From Inonotus obliquus (lineage: Eukaryota; Basidiomycota; Agaricomycetes; Hymenochaetales; Hymenochaetaceae), in the NCBI GenBank assembly GCA_032164295.1, contig JAJHTX010000003.1:2542001-2606000 (forward strand): DNA of 64,000 bases, in the 5' to 3' direction. Position 1 is the stretch's first letter. Every line of letters begins with the position of its first letter. The notes under the pieces are model-generated. The model saw only the letters and a list, made by a program, of their open reading frames with translations, was not told where the DNA came from and searched no databases. Position numbers and translations under genes: made by a program. Shown here in pieces: positions 44,870 to 57,594 of this stretch.

Positions 44870-47239
44870 ATGCCTCCTCATCTACCACTGCCGCCTCCTC
44901 AGTTACCATTGGAGACAGTCACTGCTTGGCTGGAGAAGAATGCGATATTCAAGGTTCCGGAATGTGAAACAGCAAGCGAGAGTAAATCCACAAGTGTGGT
45001 TCGCAACTCGCACGTGAAGTCTGCGGCTCCAGATGCGTCTTTGATGGCCTTCTGCGACAAGGAAAAGGTCAAAAGGTACATCACTGCCCTCGATAGGCCA
45101 TTAAGGGGAAGATACTGCAGGAATCGATAAAGGGCAATGGGGATCACACAGACGATCAGGTGCGAGACTTGTACTGTAGAGTGTTTCATCCTCTGTGCAT
45201 GGAGGAGGGCAACGTTTCCAAGGATGGATGGGCAAAGCTCACCAACGAGGTCAACGTAAGTAGCCGTTTTGCTGTTCACTGTTCGCTTTTCATTAAGTTA
45301 CTCTCAGTGTAATCTCCTTACTCACGATGCAGTGCTATTCGCATTGAAGTCCATTACATGGCGCTTGACCAATAGAAATATTTATAGTAAGATTGAGCCT
45401 TTGCAGCCGAACGGCACATCGCCCGAGACTTTGAAGGAGAAAGTCGATTTCGCCGTATTTGAATTGGATAGCAACAAGGTGCTGTTTCTGGTTGAAGGCG
45501 AAATGCCAGATGTTCTGGATCGACTCTCCGCATTTCTCGATGGATAGCCCATACATGTCGACTTGACGGATCAGTCAGGCCCTGGTCGGAAGGTTCTTAA
45601 CAAGGTGTGTTGAGTAGAGTGCCTAGATTACCAAGACACTAACCGCGAATAATAGGCTGTTTATTATATGTACTTGTGGGGAATCGATCGTCTTGTCGTG
45701 ACTTCCTTTAAAAATGCGCACATGTTGGAGCGTCATACTGTCAACAAGGACGAGGTCCTGAAGGGTGCAGCACCAATCTTCGTCCTCTCGTATTCGACAA
45801 TGATCAGTCAGCATATGGATTCAAAGCTTTTTTGAGCTCTGCTCGGAATGATTTTGGTTGCACTCGGCGAGGCAGATGTCGATGAATTCAGCGCAGGGAC
45901 ATTATATAAAGTATACATCGCAGGTCTGAAGTCTGGCTCTAACGAGCGTGAAGCTCATCGTGCGAAGCGTCGTGATCCTCCTGGTGGTCCTTCTAGTGGT
46001 TCCGGTGGTTCTTATGGTGACTTCAGATCAGGCGGGAAGCGTGGCCGCAGTTCAGGTAGTGGCAGGAAAACTGGCCCTGGCAAGGGCCGAAAACGTACCA
46101 TGTCTACCGACAAGCGAGGCACCAAACCTGCTTTTGAAGAGACTATCGGGAGCCGCATATTCACGAGCGGCGCTTATGAGAATGCCTCTCGGAGAATTAC
46201 TAGAGCCATGTCGAAGTCAGTAATCGAAACGGAAGGTCAGGAGAACGTAGGAAGTGAGACTCCGATCATAGTAATTTCTGCTTTTCCTCTGCTCGTGACG
46301 TAGATCTGACTGCGTATAGCATTGTAACGAAGTACTGTATGTTAGTGGGTTTCCACTGATACAGAATGACCTCATGAAATTGGAGCGCAGTTCAGTACTG
46401 ACGTTCCCCAATTTGCCGACATCCGCTCAAGTGCCTTGCCTGAAAGTGCTCAAGTCGCGCCAGGGCATAAACGGAATCGTGTGCGCGGCAGTTCTTCAGA
46501 ACCCCGACGGTTCTCATACTGCAGACAAGCCCAACTTCATTATTAAGATGGTGGATGCGTCGTGGTTGGCGTATGACGAGTACAGAAACTCCTTTGAGGA
46601 ACTCGTTCAGGAATACAAGGCATACTACCTGCTTGCACTAGCCAAACGTACTGGTAGATTCGATCACATCCTAGAGAAATTCGCGCCAACTTGTTACGGC
46701 CTTTATCGAGGTAAAGATGAGTTCAAAGGCGTGGTCGCGTTAGTCGTGGAACATGTAGGAGAGCAGGATGAGAAGGACTATAGTATGTGGTCAGGGTCCG
46801 ACAAGTATGTTACCTTTCTATTCTGCACAGTCAGTTTACTTACATAGTTCACAGAATCGGGGTGCCTCAGTCCCTTCTTGTTCTTCACTCACTTGGGCTT
46901 TGGCACGGTGATCCTGACGAGAGGAACGTTGGTATTAGTCGCATTGGCAAGGACGTCACTTTCCGATACTTCGACTTTGGCAGAAGCGGTTGGCATACGT
47001 GTCCTGGCATTACAGACTGCAAGGAGTTGACAGTTCAAATTCGGCTCGTCTACGATTGCCAAGAGCCTCCGTGGAGCCCCACAGATCTTGAGGAGAGGAC
47101 CGTTCATGAATACGCGCTACCGTTCTGTAATCTTGAAGAAGTCGTTGATGGGATGGAATCTTTCGAGTCCGAACCGATCGTTCAGTACATGAAAATGCAA
47201 GCAGAGAAGTACAAGTCAGATTACTCTCGGAGTCAGTAG
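44870..47239 (+). pseudogene. FunK1-like protein kinase gene with two in-frame stops
   Basis: The ATG at 44870 (MPPHLPLPPPQLPLETVT) opens a multi-exon gene with the layout of fungal FunK1-type kinases: an N-terminal family region (DDQVRDLYCRVFHPLC, SITWRLTNRNIYSKIEP), a Gly/Ser/Lys-rich insert (about 45960-46110), then a kinase-like C-terminal part. There the catalytic loop reads LGLWHGDPDERNVGI and the metal-binding motif YFDFGRSG. Two stops fall inside exons: TAG 45545-45547 (DG*PIHVDL) and TAA-free TGA 45833-45835 (KLF*ALLGM). Both fit C-to-T changes (CAG, CGA). The junction near 45076-45112 also needs an intron of only 30-38 nt. I therefore call it a pseudogene, though an assembly error or unusual splicing could explain it. 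The stop is at 47237-47239. The start is 247 bp from that of ERG7. Confidence 0.7.
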
Positions 47240-48230
47240 AGCTGTCGCAAGAGCCTGAAGAGAAGCATGAGTGGGCTCGTTATCGAATTTTGTGATGAAT
47301 GCGCCTTTTGTGTTTTCAATCTTTGTGCTTTCCCTTACTAATGTATTAGCAATGTGATTGAGCTGGGAGAGAAGTACCGAGGACGGGTGGGCTCATCCTC
47401 AAATCCTGTGATCTTTTGTGTCTCCAATCTTCGTTACTTTATGTAATACTGATGTGCAGGTAATTAATGTGATAAGTTGTACTTATGTTACATATGTATA
47501 TCTCCTGCGTGAATGGTATACAGTGAGATTTTCGACTTGTTTTGAAAAATGACGACACTACAAGGACAATGCTTTTACGAAAAGCAAAGCAACCTGATAG
47601 ACTGGTATGCCCCGAATTAAGTGTAGGGTAATTGTAGGATTGTATCCTGACTCAGGGACCTGAGCCGAACGTGACAAAGTCACGGGTGTGACAATGCTTC
47701 TGTCACCTACCTTCAACCAATTGCGGACTTCAACTTGTGTCTCACACTTTCCTGTGTCTGCTGCAATCCTCTCATCGAGCTTGGAGGTGCGTACTGCGTA
47801 GCAATATTTTGTGATTTTCCTCGTCTATTCGGTTCGAGCGCATTTGAAACGCTTACAGCCACTTTACACATTTATCTATTTTCGATCCAGAAACTTCGCT
47901 GATGAAAATTCCGGTAAGGTCAAGGACAAGTATACCTACGCTAATTCGTGCAACGGAACACACAGGTGTCAAATTCCGAGTCGGTGTTTCCCCAAGACCT
48001 CGTCGCGGGGGAAGTGAAAGCGACTCCATCTTACGGAATGATAGCTTATTTTGCGTACTTGGTTTCCCATGCTGTTTGAATATAGTCACTAATGCTTGCG
48101 TGCCATGCGTGCCAAAGCCAGCCCAGACCATTTCCCAGTTCTTTGAGTCCAGTCTGGCGGCGCCCACAAGACCTCAGCACATGTCTTTCATACCGGTTTT
48201 CCTCTTGGGTGATACACACAACTTTGATTT
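47240..48230. other. Intergenic, no convincing gene
   Basis: About 1 kb with scattered short frames on both strands and no conserved motif, repeat or splice pattern that I can support. Confidence 0.4.
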
Positions 48231-48691
48231 ATGTCTAGTCGATTTTCTATCATCACAGCTTGCCCTGGAGTTCTTCATGGTTTGATCGGTCTCAACGCCA
48301 CCCGTAAGTGTGCCTTTCCGGACTACTATGGGAGATCATGGGGAAAGAACACTCAGCCAACGAATCCGAACGTGGATTGCCTGACTTCCATGACTGTTGA
48401 TGCCCGGCATCAACCTATATCAGTCGCAAGGGTGTGTCTCGGAGTCACTATTTCTCTGACTCACGATTTCCTCATAGCTATCCCGCAATCAGGATTATAC
48501 GCGGAGAGCTTTCTTCCACAGAACCCTCGTCAGGTTTCAACGCAAACGCCGCAGGTATGCATGAGGTGCCGTTACATCCAAATACAATTCCGCTGGTAGA
48601 TTACCTCGGCGCCGACAGGGAGGAAATCTGGCCGGCAGACTGTTACAATGATCAACGACCCCACGGACACCTTGATTTGCCGACCGAGTGA
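48231..48691 (+). CDS. Possible small two-exon gene, unknown function
   Basis: An ATG at 48231 (MSSRFSIITACPGVLHGLIG) opens a frame that continues through DYYGRSWGKNTQPTNPNVDC. Using a 44-nt GT-AG intron (about 48435-48478, GTGTCT...CTCATAG) joins VAR to a second open stretch (YPAIRIIRGELSSTEPSSG, HPNTIPLVDYLGADREEIWP), ending at TGA 48689-48691. The product would be about 138 residues with a hydrophobic start that is not a clear signal peptide. Composition looks protein-like, especially in the second exon. I recognise no family. It could equally be chance open sequence. Confidence 0.3.
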
Positions 48692-49488
48692 TGCAACTAA
48701 ATTCCAACTTTGGCATCAGAACAGATTTCGGAATAGGGTTTGGAGAATCGTTTCACCTCCAGCAAGGGGTATAGAGCGGACAGTGAGAGAAAGTACAATA
48801 GGCACCGAGTGGTGGTTTTATTGAGAGGATCTTCGCGATGGGCTGAGCCCGGTTCGGAGTTTGGAAGTGGCTCCTCCCAAAGAAGAAAAATACACATCCT
48901 GGGACAGTTCTGTGAAGATGGTTGCCACGGCGCCCTTGCGCGACCACAAGATTCAGAAGCGGGCTTTGATTTTCACTGACGTTTACGGGTCGAAAAAGGG
49001 TTAGAGAACGGTCGGCCTTCAGCGGCACGATGTCAAAAGTAGAACATCATCATTGACCACTTACAGAAAAGGAACTTGACCTCGTTGATACCGGATAAGG
49101 TCCTCCCTTTTGTTTTTACCGTATGAAGGCAATCCCTAATCACAAGTTGCGAACAATACACGCAAATATAGCGTTGGTGATGGGACCAGGCAATAGATCA
49201 GACGAGATGAATTCGAAGGCAGAAATCGAGAGCATTACAAGAGCAAGATTACTAGAACAGCGACGACTTGAAACAAACAGAAAAATAGAGGACTAAGCTA
49301 CAATCGGAATCAAATAAATCGCGAAAAGATTACAAAAAAATCAACAGATGCTGGCAGCACACATGCCCGCCGGGAGAAAGTAGCTATCGAATGCGCAAAG
49401 GTAATCAGGAAAAGGGGGAAACTGTAAAGTGAACAAAAAAATGGAACTGTCAAGAGAATGGAGGCAAGCTCTGGGATTATGGGACGGA
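48692..49488. other. Intergenic, no gene seen
   Basis: About 800 bases with A-rich stretches near 49330-49450. It probably includes the 3' untranslated region of the minus-strand gene that follows. No frame or repeat can be supported. Confidence 0.4.
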
Positions 49489-51090
49489 TCATTGTGCAGT
49501 GAACGATTTGGCCAAAACTTGTTCCAGAGGTTGATTGAGGCATAGGTTGGCCTGCCAACTGCCCCTCGACACATGGTGCATACTCAGCAAAACCAGGTCA
49601 CCGAACGCAATTTTTCCTGGACCCACTTGCCAACGGTGGTCACCATCTGGTTTTATCGGAACATTTATGTTCTCCTGAAACGAAGCGTAGAAACATCGTA
49701 TCAGGTACTCAATGTAATGTTGGTAAAGCCCTTACATCGATAAACTTCTGGACCGTTTTTGCCACATTTTTGGCAAGTTGCTTCCGGGTAATAGGTCCCG
49801 GTGGACACTTGAAATCCCTTGTAGGAATCTGGCGGCTCCATCGCTCGTAGCCTCTCCACTTGTACCGCATGTTAGATCATCAATCAGTTCGAGGAGACAA
49901 TTGTGCTACTTACGTTGAGTCGAATTGATATAGACGGGCCACATTCTTGAAGAAGCTTGTCTTCGTGACCGACGAGATTCTTGAAGCGTTGAGTAACGCA
50001 TTCTATCAATGTTATACCGATCAACGGTCCATCTGTCCTCTCAAAGTAAACTGGGTGCTGTAGTTTGAACTCCTCGACGTATCGCCTGCGATCGCTGTCC
50101 GTCGGGGGCTGGTATAACGTCTGGGGTACCACTGGTCCAGGAAGGCTCCATCTCTCGAACTTATACTCCCGTCGAGAAATAAGCGGGACGTCGATGAAGG
50201 GAGTATTTACGTTCGAGTCTCTCGTGGGTAAGGAAGATGGGTTAGGATATGGCGAGAATCCTGATGGTGGAGAGCCACGATGAGACGTGTTTGCGGCCGA
50301 GTGCGAGTGACGGCGAGTCACCGTACTCACAACCACAGGGCTAGTTGCATTATCCTCGTAATACGTATATTGCGGCAGCGCCTGTGGGATCGTTTGTGGC
50401 GCAGTCAACTGCGTCTCAGATCCGTGATGATGCTGATAAACTGCGGGTTGGACCTGACCAAAGGTCCCGCAATGTTCAGGTGAAGTCTGTAAGATGCGCG
50501 GCTGCTGCGACGAAGATGGGGAAAGGTGCAGGGCATCATTACTCCCCTGTGACCCGGGGGACGGGAGTAACGACATGGTCGGCGATGGCTCGACGGTCGA
50601 AAGAGGGGTAATAGGGGTAACAGGACTCTGCCCCTGCGATATAGGCGATCCGTTCCAGAAATAAGAGCTAGTACTTGGGTGTGGAAGCTCGCTGGCTGGG
50701 GACCAACCATACAGTACAGGAGAAGCTTGCGTAAGAGAAGACCGTGCTTGAGCGAGCGCAATGCGCTCTGCGGCGTACCGTCTCTGAGCCTCGTCGAGCT
50801 CTGGCATCTGGCCGCCTTGCATTTCTGTGGGGTACGATGGTGACACAGTTTCAAGCTGAGTTGCTTGCGGTACGGAAGGATAAGCCTTTTATAGGTAGTA
50901 AGCATCAGGAACTCAAGATCAGATGGTCGAAATAAGGACATACGCTGTTTATTAGACTTGTTGTGGAGATATGTGGATACATATAACCGGCTCGGCCGGA
51001 CGTTGCGATATGCGCATCCGTGTACAATGATGAACTGTTCCGATGGCCGAGGGTGTAATGGGGTTGCAATTGCAAGGCGTTGTTGAACAT
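49489..51090 (-). CDS. Ser/Pro/Gln-rich protein with conserved fungal C-terminal domain, function unknown
   Basis: I place the start at ATG 51090 (MFNNALQLQPHYTLG); the longer frame upstream begins only with a GTG and is not supported. Exon 1 ends SLINS before GTATGT. The second exon (from about 50883) is long and low in complexity, rich in Ser, Pro and Gln, with no evident fold. It leads to a conserved-looking block: PLISRREYKFERWSLPGP, YFERTDGPLIGITLIECV and ECGPSISIRLN. Two shorter exons give WRGYERWSRQIPTRDFKCP, PITRKQLAKNVAKTVQKFID and FGDLVLLSMHHVSRGSWQ, ending at TGA (49489-49491). Similar WPGY-...-ITxxxLAxxVA-...-SWQ domains are common in hypothetical proteins of Agaricomycetes. I know no function for them. 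A transcription-related role is conceivable from the low-complexity region but unproven. Confidence 0.75.
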
Positions 51091-52131
51091 TTGTTCCTCG
51101 TCATCAGGTCTGGAGGTTGATAGAGAGGTGACTCGGTCATTCTGATTGAACTCTGAGGTGGTCAGGGATGTGTGACTCACTTCTGAATGCTGATATTGTA
51201 AGGAGTCATTGTCATCGGGGTGGGAGCAATGGGTGAGTTGTCTGAGAAAGCGGTATATATCACACTCGATGGCAGTCCACGTATGCTTCTTCCTCCGAGT
51301 TCTTGCGGGAGTAAAATGGAGATCAGAGGACGAGGTACGTTGGAATCGATTATGCTTCTTGGTCGTCGTAGTGCTAGGATAGGGTCGCGGAGGATGAGCA
51401 GTGTTGAACTGAATTCCTCGCTGGTAAAGCTGGGTATGGAAAGTTCGCCGTACTTATGGCCTGTGCATAAGGGGAACGATGCGGAACAACCAGTGCAATC
51501 AAAGAAAAAGGATTCGACTACAAGAAGAGTGATGCTTGACCAAATCCGGGCAGTAATTCTAAAACGATACGTCGCATTTTCGAAACCTTCGTGTGTTTGC
51601 ATCACAAGCGGTGCTTATCTGGGAAGGAATCCTTTTACGAGTTCCCTCGGCAAATACTCATGTTGCACACATGGACAAGAGTACATCGTCGGCAACTACT
51701 GGGCACCGTGCTTCCAACGCAATGAGTCTACGACCGACTTACTCATTTGCTCTGTACCGTTCAAGTTTGAAGGACACTATGCACAACTCCTTCAAACATA
51801 GACTGATTGGTCAAGACGCACTCTGGGAAAGGGGTTGGTCGCGACTTCGCATGACTCGATCGATATTAACGGCACGAACGACGAAAGCGGTTGCGTAAAC
51901 GAAGGCTATCCATGCTGTGCGCATCGCATTCTTGACTCGACCGACGAGCACGGCAAGAGTGAGCTCAACGCGCGCTTACGGCGCGATCGTTGGGGGAACA
52001 GCCTCCACCGTTTTTGGACATAAACAACGAGTGACATAAGATGACCATGACATAAGCGACCGTCCCTTTCGCACGAAAGCCTGGAGAATATTTCCGCCTT
52101 CTCAATTTCAACTTCTCTTCAACAGTCCATT
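51091..52131. other. Shared upstream region of two divergent genes
   Basis: About 1 kb between the starts of the Ser/Pro-rich gene and the ataxin-10 homologue. Long frames here (for example 51220-51801, plus strand) run without splice sites or motifs and look random. No promoter element stands out. Confidence 0.45.
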
Positions 52132-54346
52132 ATGTCGAATACTCAGAATGCACTGGTACTTCAATGGCTGTCTTCTCTTCAGCTCGGCCCTTTTTCAAAC
52201 CCAGAGTTCTCCGGCGCTCTCAGAAACATGGACGAGATCTCCGCAGTCCTCGCACGGGACGCTACTGAGAGAGTTATTGTAGGGTGCTTAGCACCGAGCA
52301 TATGGGAACCACTATCACAAGTCTGGGACACCTTGTCCGCAAGAAACATTGATGTGCTCGTTGACAACCCAATGCAGAGGGCTTGGACTTTATGCATTGC
52401 TCGTTTCACTCGTAATCTTGTCGCAGAGAATCCGGAGAACCAGCTAGAAGCATTGTATGTTCACCCCTGAATAACTCGCTGTGGCTTACAAGGAACCCCG
52501 TTTCTTAGTAAATTTGAGCCACTAATACGGACAGTTGCCCATGCATATACCTCTCATATCTTTGTCTCGAATGAAGAAGGTAAGGCCATCTTCTGCAGAG
52601 AGGGTTTTCGTCCTGATGCTCAGTAATGTTCAAGATTTTGTGACCACTCGGATTCTAATTCAAACCATATCAAACATCATAACTACAAATGAAGAACTTC
52701 TGCAACAGCTTTGGAGCGCATATATGGGTCTTTCAGAGGAAAAGAATATACTCATGCATGTTCAACGCTGTGTGACAAACCAAATTCGGCTTTAACGTTC
52801 CTTTCTTAGGCGGACACTTGCGCACCCAGATGATCGCACAGCTGCTACAGCCCTCGTTCTCACTACCAATTGCCTCCATAAAAGCTATGAAAGGATGTAT
52901 GTGCAGTGTTCTGCGCTCTTCATGATACTCCTAACCAGGTTGTAGGCGCTTGTTGACTAACTCGTCGATTGGAAAGCGGTTATGTGTGCTGCTCCTGGAC
53001 AGAGTCGCTCGTTACATCGAGACTAGCGATGAGAACGAGCGTTCAGATTTATTCTCTGTTGGGTATGTCCCCCCCCTCTCAAAGTAAAGAGCTTGCTGAC
53101 GGAATCTTCCAGATGGAGCATATTCAGGACTCTGTTTGATAATGGCTTTGCTTCTGCACTCCTATCTCTTACGTCAATGTACGTGCTCCGCCAGTCGCTC
53201 GTTTCTACTTCTCAGAATTTATATTACCGTCTCAGGGAAGGCGAAGTAGTGAACCCTCAACAAACGACACTGCTTAAGCTTCTAGACTCTTACTTGATGC
53301 AGACCCTAGCATCAAGTCATACGCGAGAAAAAACCAATGCTGTAGTCTTCCCGGAGATCCCGAGGGAGCTCTTGGGAATACTCCTCAAGCTAAACCGCTT
53401 TGCGGTGGAGTCGATTAGGCAGTCCCTAGGGCAGACATACACAGCTCGTAACGACGCAAACTCGAGCATTCAGCTTGCGGGGAATGCTGATGAGAACACC
53501 GCCGCACCGCTGCAAAGTTTGGATGTGCTCCTTCCCAAAGTTTGCGAGGCTATTGTCATTGTGGTGCAATGCTTTTGTACTATGACCCTTGCTCAGGACG
53601 CAAGTGCGGATTCAACAGAAGAGGCACGGCGGACAAAGCAGCTTCTCATCGAGTCCTCCGCATCAGAGAGCGCTGGTTTGATAGAAGATATAATAGGTAA
53701 GACAATAGACGTCAATTCAATTTCTAGTTGCCCTTGATGTGTATCATAAATCCAGCATTTGTTCTTATTTCTTTACGCCTGCTTTAGGACTCTCACTAAT
53801 ATAATTATCCAGAGCTACTGCGATTATTGGACGCGTTTCTCCCACGGATAATGTTCGGCAGGGCATCATGGGGCACAACTCGTCCTGATGATTCTTCCGT
53901 ACAAATCGATAAAAAGGATGACAAGGGTTTCGTATATCTGAAGCGCGATCTCGTCCGTCTCCTAGGAATCCTGTGCTACGAAAACAGAGCAGTGCAGGAC
54001 CGAGTACGGAAAAGTGACGGTATTCCAGTAGTCATGAACTTATGTGTGACAGACGAAAGGAATCCCTGTGCGTTTTCAATACAACTTCCAACACCCTATA
54101 CTTACCTTTGATACATGGACCCTGCGGTTGTCTTTTAACCACCGGACACATCACGAAAATTTCAATTTCTGATCGGCAAACATGCTCACGCTCTACTGGT
54201 CAGACCTGCGGGAACACGCACTATTCACGCTTCGAAATCTCCTTCACAACAATCGTGAAAATCAGGCCGTTGTCGATGCAATAAAGCCGGTGGGAACTTG
54301 GGATGAGAATGGTATTCTGCGTGACATACTAGGGGCCCAAAAATGA
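52132..54346 (+). CDS. ATXN10: Ataxin-10 homologue (armadillo/HEAT-like; S. pombe Ctr86 family)
   Basis: Eight or so exons. Exon 1 is 52132-52454, exon 2 52509-52579 and exon 3 starts near 52635. Later exons continue through TLAHPDDRTAATALVLTTNC and GWSIFRTLFDNGF to a long exon (about 53112-53697), then ELLRLLDAFLPRIM. The ataxin-10 signature is at the C-terminus: LKRDLVRLLGILCYENRAVQ, then GIPVVMNLCVTDERNP, spliced to YLREHALFTLRNLLHNNREN and ending ILRDILGAQK, TGA 54344-54346. Helical repeats fill the rest. Human ataxin-10 acts in cytokinesis and cell survival; the fungal role is poorly known. Its stop lies about 105 bp from that of convergent LEO1. Confidence 0.88.
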
Positions 54347-54450
54347 GGTATGCGTAGAACTCTAAGCTGATCGTGGCACAGCATACAATCACACCAATAT
54401 ACAAGACAAGAATCACGATTGCAAGCATGTCGACACTGAGCGCTGTATGC

Positions 54451-56207
54451 CTACTCGTCCTCATCGTTGTCCAAAGCGATGGCGCGCTTTTTGCGTGATC
54501 CTGTACCTGTTCGACGAATATTGAACTCTTCTTCTTCCTCTTCACTCTCGATATCCATATCCATGTCCATTTCCACTTCTGTTGATTTCTGAGTTTCCGC
54601 CGGCTCGGCGCTTCCTCTTTCTTCTTTAGCTTCAGGAGCCTGTTTCCTGCGTCGACGTTCTTCCTGCTGCTGTGCAATTTTCTTGTCAAGCTTGTCCAGT
54701 TCATCGGCTTCGCCCTCATTATCTTCGGAACGCCGACGGTGCTTCTTTGATTTATGGCCCCGTTTCGGACTCCCGTCAAAGTCATCCTCTCCCTCTGACG
54801 AGTCAGCGACGAGAAAGTCGTCTGTCTGATATTCTCCCGCGCCTCGTTTGGTGTCGGCATCTCTACGTCCGTCCCCATGGCTTCGTCTCTTTCGTGGAGA
54901 GGCGTCATAATCGCCTTCATCTTCGTCATCGGTTTCTTCATATGCTCCCGCTTCAGGCTCCTCATCGGACCATACACTTTCTCGACGACGACCATAACCA
55001 GTACGTCTCTTCCTAGTTGACCCACCCAGCTCTCCATTTTCACGAGCACCAACCCGCGAACGTCGAGGTTTCTTCTGCGCTGACTTCTGTGCCTCTTGAG
55101 CCTCACGCTCCATACTGGCGTCTGCCAACTTTAAGCGGGTGACACGGGAATGCTTTTGTCCAACAGCACGCGCAAGCCTGCGATGCGTTTCGCTCTGCAT
55201 ACTTGTAGGTCGTAACGTCATATGACCCGTGATTGGCACTTCGGTCTGTAGAATACCTGAGCGTTTGTGCTGGGCCACAAGATACGTCAGGCCAGATCCT
55301 CTTCCGCCTGACGGTTGCTGTGAAGAGCCTTGGCTCTGGTTTTGACTCTGAATTTGTGAGCCCTGGCGAGGAGGACCTTCATAAGTCTGATTTACGTCGA
55401 AGAGCTCCTTCCCGAGCAAGAGACTGAGGGTTCCGTCGGACCAACGTATGATTCTGCCGTTAGATTGTCGCGTCTAAGAATTATGTCAGTCAAAAGCCAC
55501 ATCATCAACACCCTCATATCCTACTTACGTCTTGTCCAAATTCATCTTTGGTCCATCTCCACCTAATAGTATTTTCCGTTTCCAGTTTGATGCTCAGACT
55601 CTTTTCTCTTTCGTATACGCCGTCTGATGATGGCTCGGGCCCCGTGTATGTATCTGGATGGAACGGCTTTGGATCCATCTTCACGAAGTTTGGCATCCTG
55701 ATAACCCAGTACTACAGTTCAAACATCCACATAATCACATCGTTAGTATCAAGAATATGGATGATAATGACTTCTTCACATTTCCGTCAGAGCTTTTCGG
55801 TATCGGTATATTCGGTATTGAAAGAACAGCGTGCTTGAGCTCAACGACGTTCTCATCTTGACCCTCATCCTCTTCATATTCCATTTCTTGACGATGCCGG
55901 AGCTCTGACGCCGAAAGAGCCTCAGACTCCTCACGCGTACTGACAGCTGGCGTGGGGGACCTACGACAGGATAGATTAGTGACCGTTGTCCTATTACTCT
56001 CGACTGATGTACAACTGACTTCTCCTTCGCGGGTTCAACCACAGCATCCTCGTCACCAAACAGATCCTCCATTTCTTCGTCATGCCCGTGAAATTCGTTC
56101 TTTACTCGGTCCTCGACCTTCGGCTGTATGTCACCTCCGAAAAGATCATCTTCGATCTTAGTCGCATCATTTTGTTGTAGGAATCGCGGGTCTAGGAAGT
56201 CATCCAT
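54451..56207 (-). CDS. LEO1: Leo1, subunit of the Paf1 transcription elongation complex
   Basis: Paf1C travels with RNA polymerase II and promotes histone marks of elongation. Exon 1 (56207 to about 56019) begins MDDFLDPRFLQQND and is acidic (EEMEDLFGDEDAVVEP). Exon 2 gives SPTPAVSTREESEALSASEL and NVVELKHAVLSIPNIPIPK. Exon 3 holds the Leo1 core: VIRMPNFVKMDPKPFHPDTY, then IRWRWTKDEFGQD. Exon 4 (to 54451) continues with RQSNGRIIRWSDGTLSLLLG, YLVAQHKRSGILQTEVPI and the HRRLARAVGQKHSRVTRLKL block. The C-terminal 170 residues are charged and low in complexity (MDMDMDIESEEEEEEFN). This matches the family from end to end. Confidence 0.95.
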
Positions 56208-57594
56208 AAGAGTAACACAAGAGAGTGAGCCAAGATTGTCGTTTCGCGTTGAAGAATGTCGGTCCCAAGAACGACCTTACTCAAACCTAGTAATTCGGCA
56301 AAAGCCGAAGCACAACACGTGTTCCTAAACGCCACATCGGCCACAGTTCAGGTAACCAACACAAGCTCTCACGACTAATCTCACAGGTAAATGTTTTGAT
56401 GCTCACCATTCTACTGGGGACGCAATCTGAACTCCGAATCACAGTAGAATTGTGGGTTCACACCCAGCAAAATCCTTTGATCTCGGTGGGTGGCATCATC
56501 TTCTTATTATTACTTTGAACGTCACGCCCTGGGGAATCAGGATCTGGAAATACAGTCAGACGCTCATTTAGGCTCGGATTTTCCGTCATTCTAATTCTTA
56601 AACCTTTCGCAAGAAATTTTCAGACATAGTACGTGTTTCGATCTCTGCTGATACGTTCTCTATTATCGCAGACACCAGCATTCGGTCCAATAGCGAAGGA
56701 AAAAACTATTCGTGAATCAAAGAAATGTCGTCTCCTCGGAACAGTTTCACGATCAAAGACATCACGTCTGTGTAATCCTGCTTCACAGGTGAGGGTTGGA
56801 AAAGCCATCAATCAAACAGAGGCACCCAGTAGTCTCGTGGGAAGCTGACCCCTGCGTGCACTGGTCGGTCTACCAGTACGAGCCCAGATAATGTTTTCGT
56901 TGGTTGGTTACTTACACCTATTATCCTACAGTAAGGCTCGATCATGGTTGATTGACAACTCCGTGATGGAAATTTCTTCTAGTTCCACTTATTACTTACC
57001 GGTCGTTTTCTTTCAGACGCTCGCTGTCAAACTCCAACATGTCAGCCCATTAATATTAATGCTGTACTGTAAAATCCGCTTCGTTTTTTTACGTATTCCT
57101 CCTATACCAGTCACTATGATTCCAGAATTGGGGTGCTTAAACAGGCTTGATCCACCCTCAAACAGTCGGAACAGAGACGCTACTACTCCCTACTGGGACA
57201 TAAACGTTGTGACATGGGAGAACGACTGTCCCATTCTGTACTAGATCTGACTACTGTAATCCAGAGGTTTGTCGGAGCCAGACCTCTTGTTTGAAAGAGA
57301 CGGACTCGATAAAACTGTCCTCTAATCGCGGTCTGTCATTATTCCCGCCTCTCGCCAATCAGCAACTAACCTTGCATAGACAAGACGTCCTACTTCCATA
57401 TGCCGGCCCGGGAACTGCAGTTTTCGAGAGCTGATGGGTCTACTGCAAATATGCCTTTCTAACAGACATAAACGATGCTATGCATCTGGAACTTTATTAT
57501 CGAGTCAAAAATGACCGATATCTTCGGGGTGAATACGTGACATCATGGTTTCAGGCACCGTTTCAGCGTCTTATCTAGCCTTTAGCCTACTACC
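56208..57594. other. Intergenic, no convincing gene
   Basis: About 1.4 kb between LEO1 and the aldo-keto reductase gene. A 117-codon plus frame (56891-57244) has a hydrophobic start but no motif or splice support. It may be a decayed gene or chance. No terminal repeats were found. Confidence 0.4.

Noticed and set aside
49489..51090. Velvet-domain regulator
   Set aside because: The Pro/Ser/Gln-rich N-terminus suggested it, but no velvet motifs are present and the C-terminal blocks do not match.
56891..57244. 117-codon plus-strand membrane protein gene
   Set aside because: Hydrophobic start only. No homology recognised and no supporting signals.
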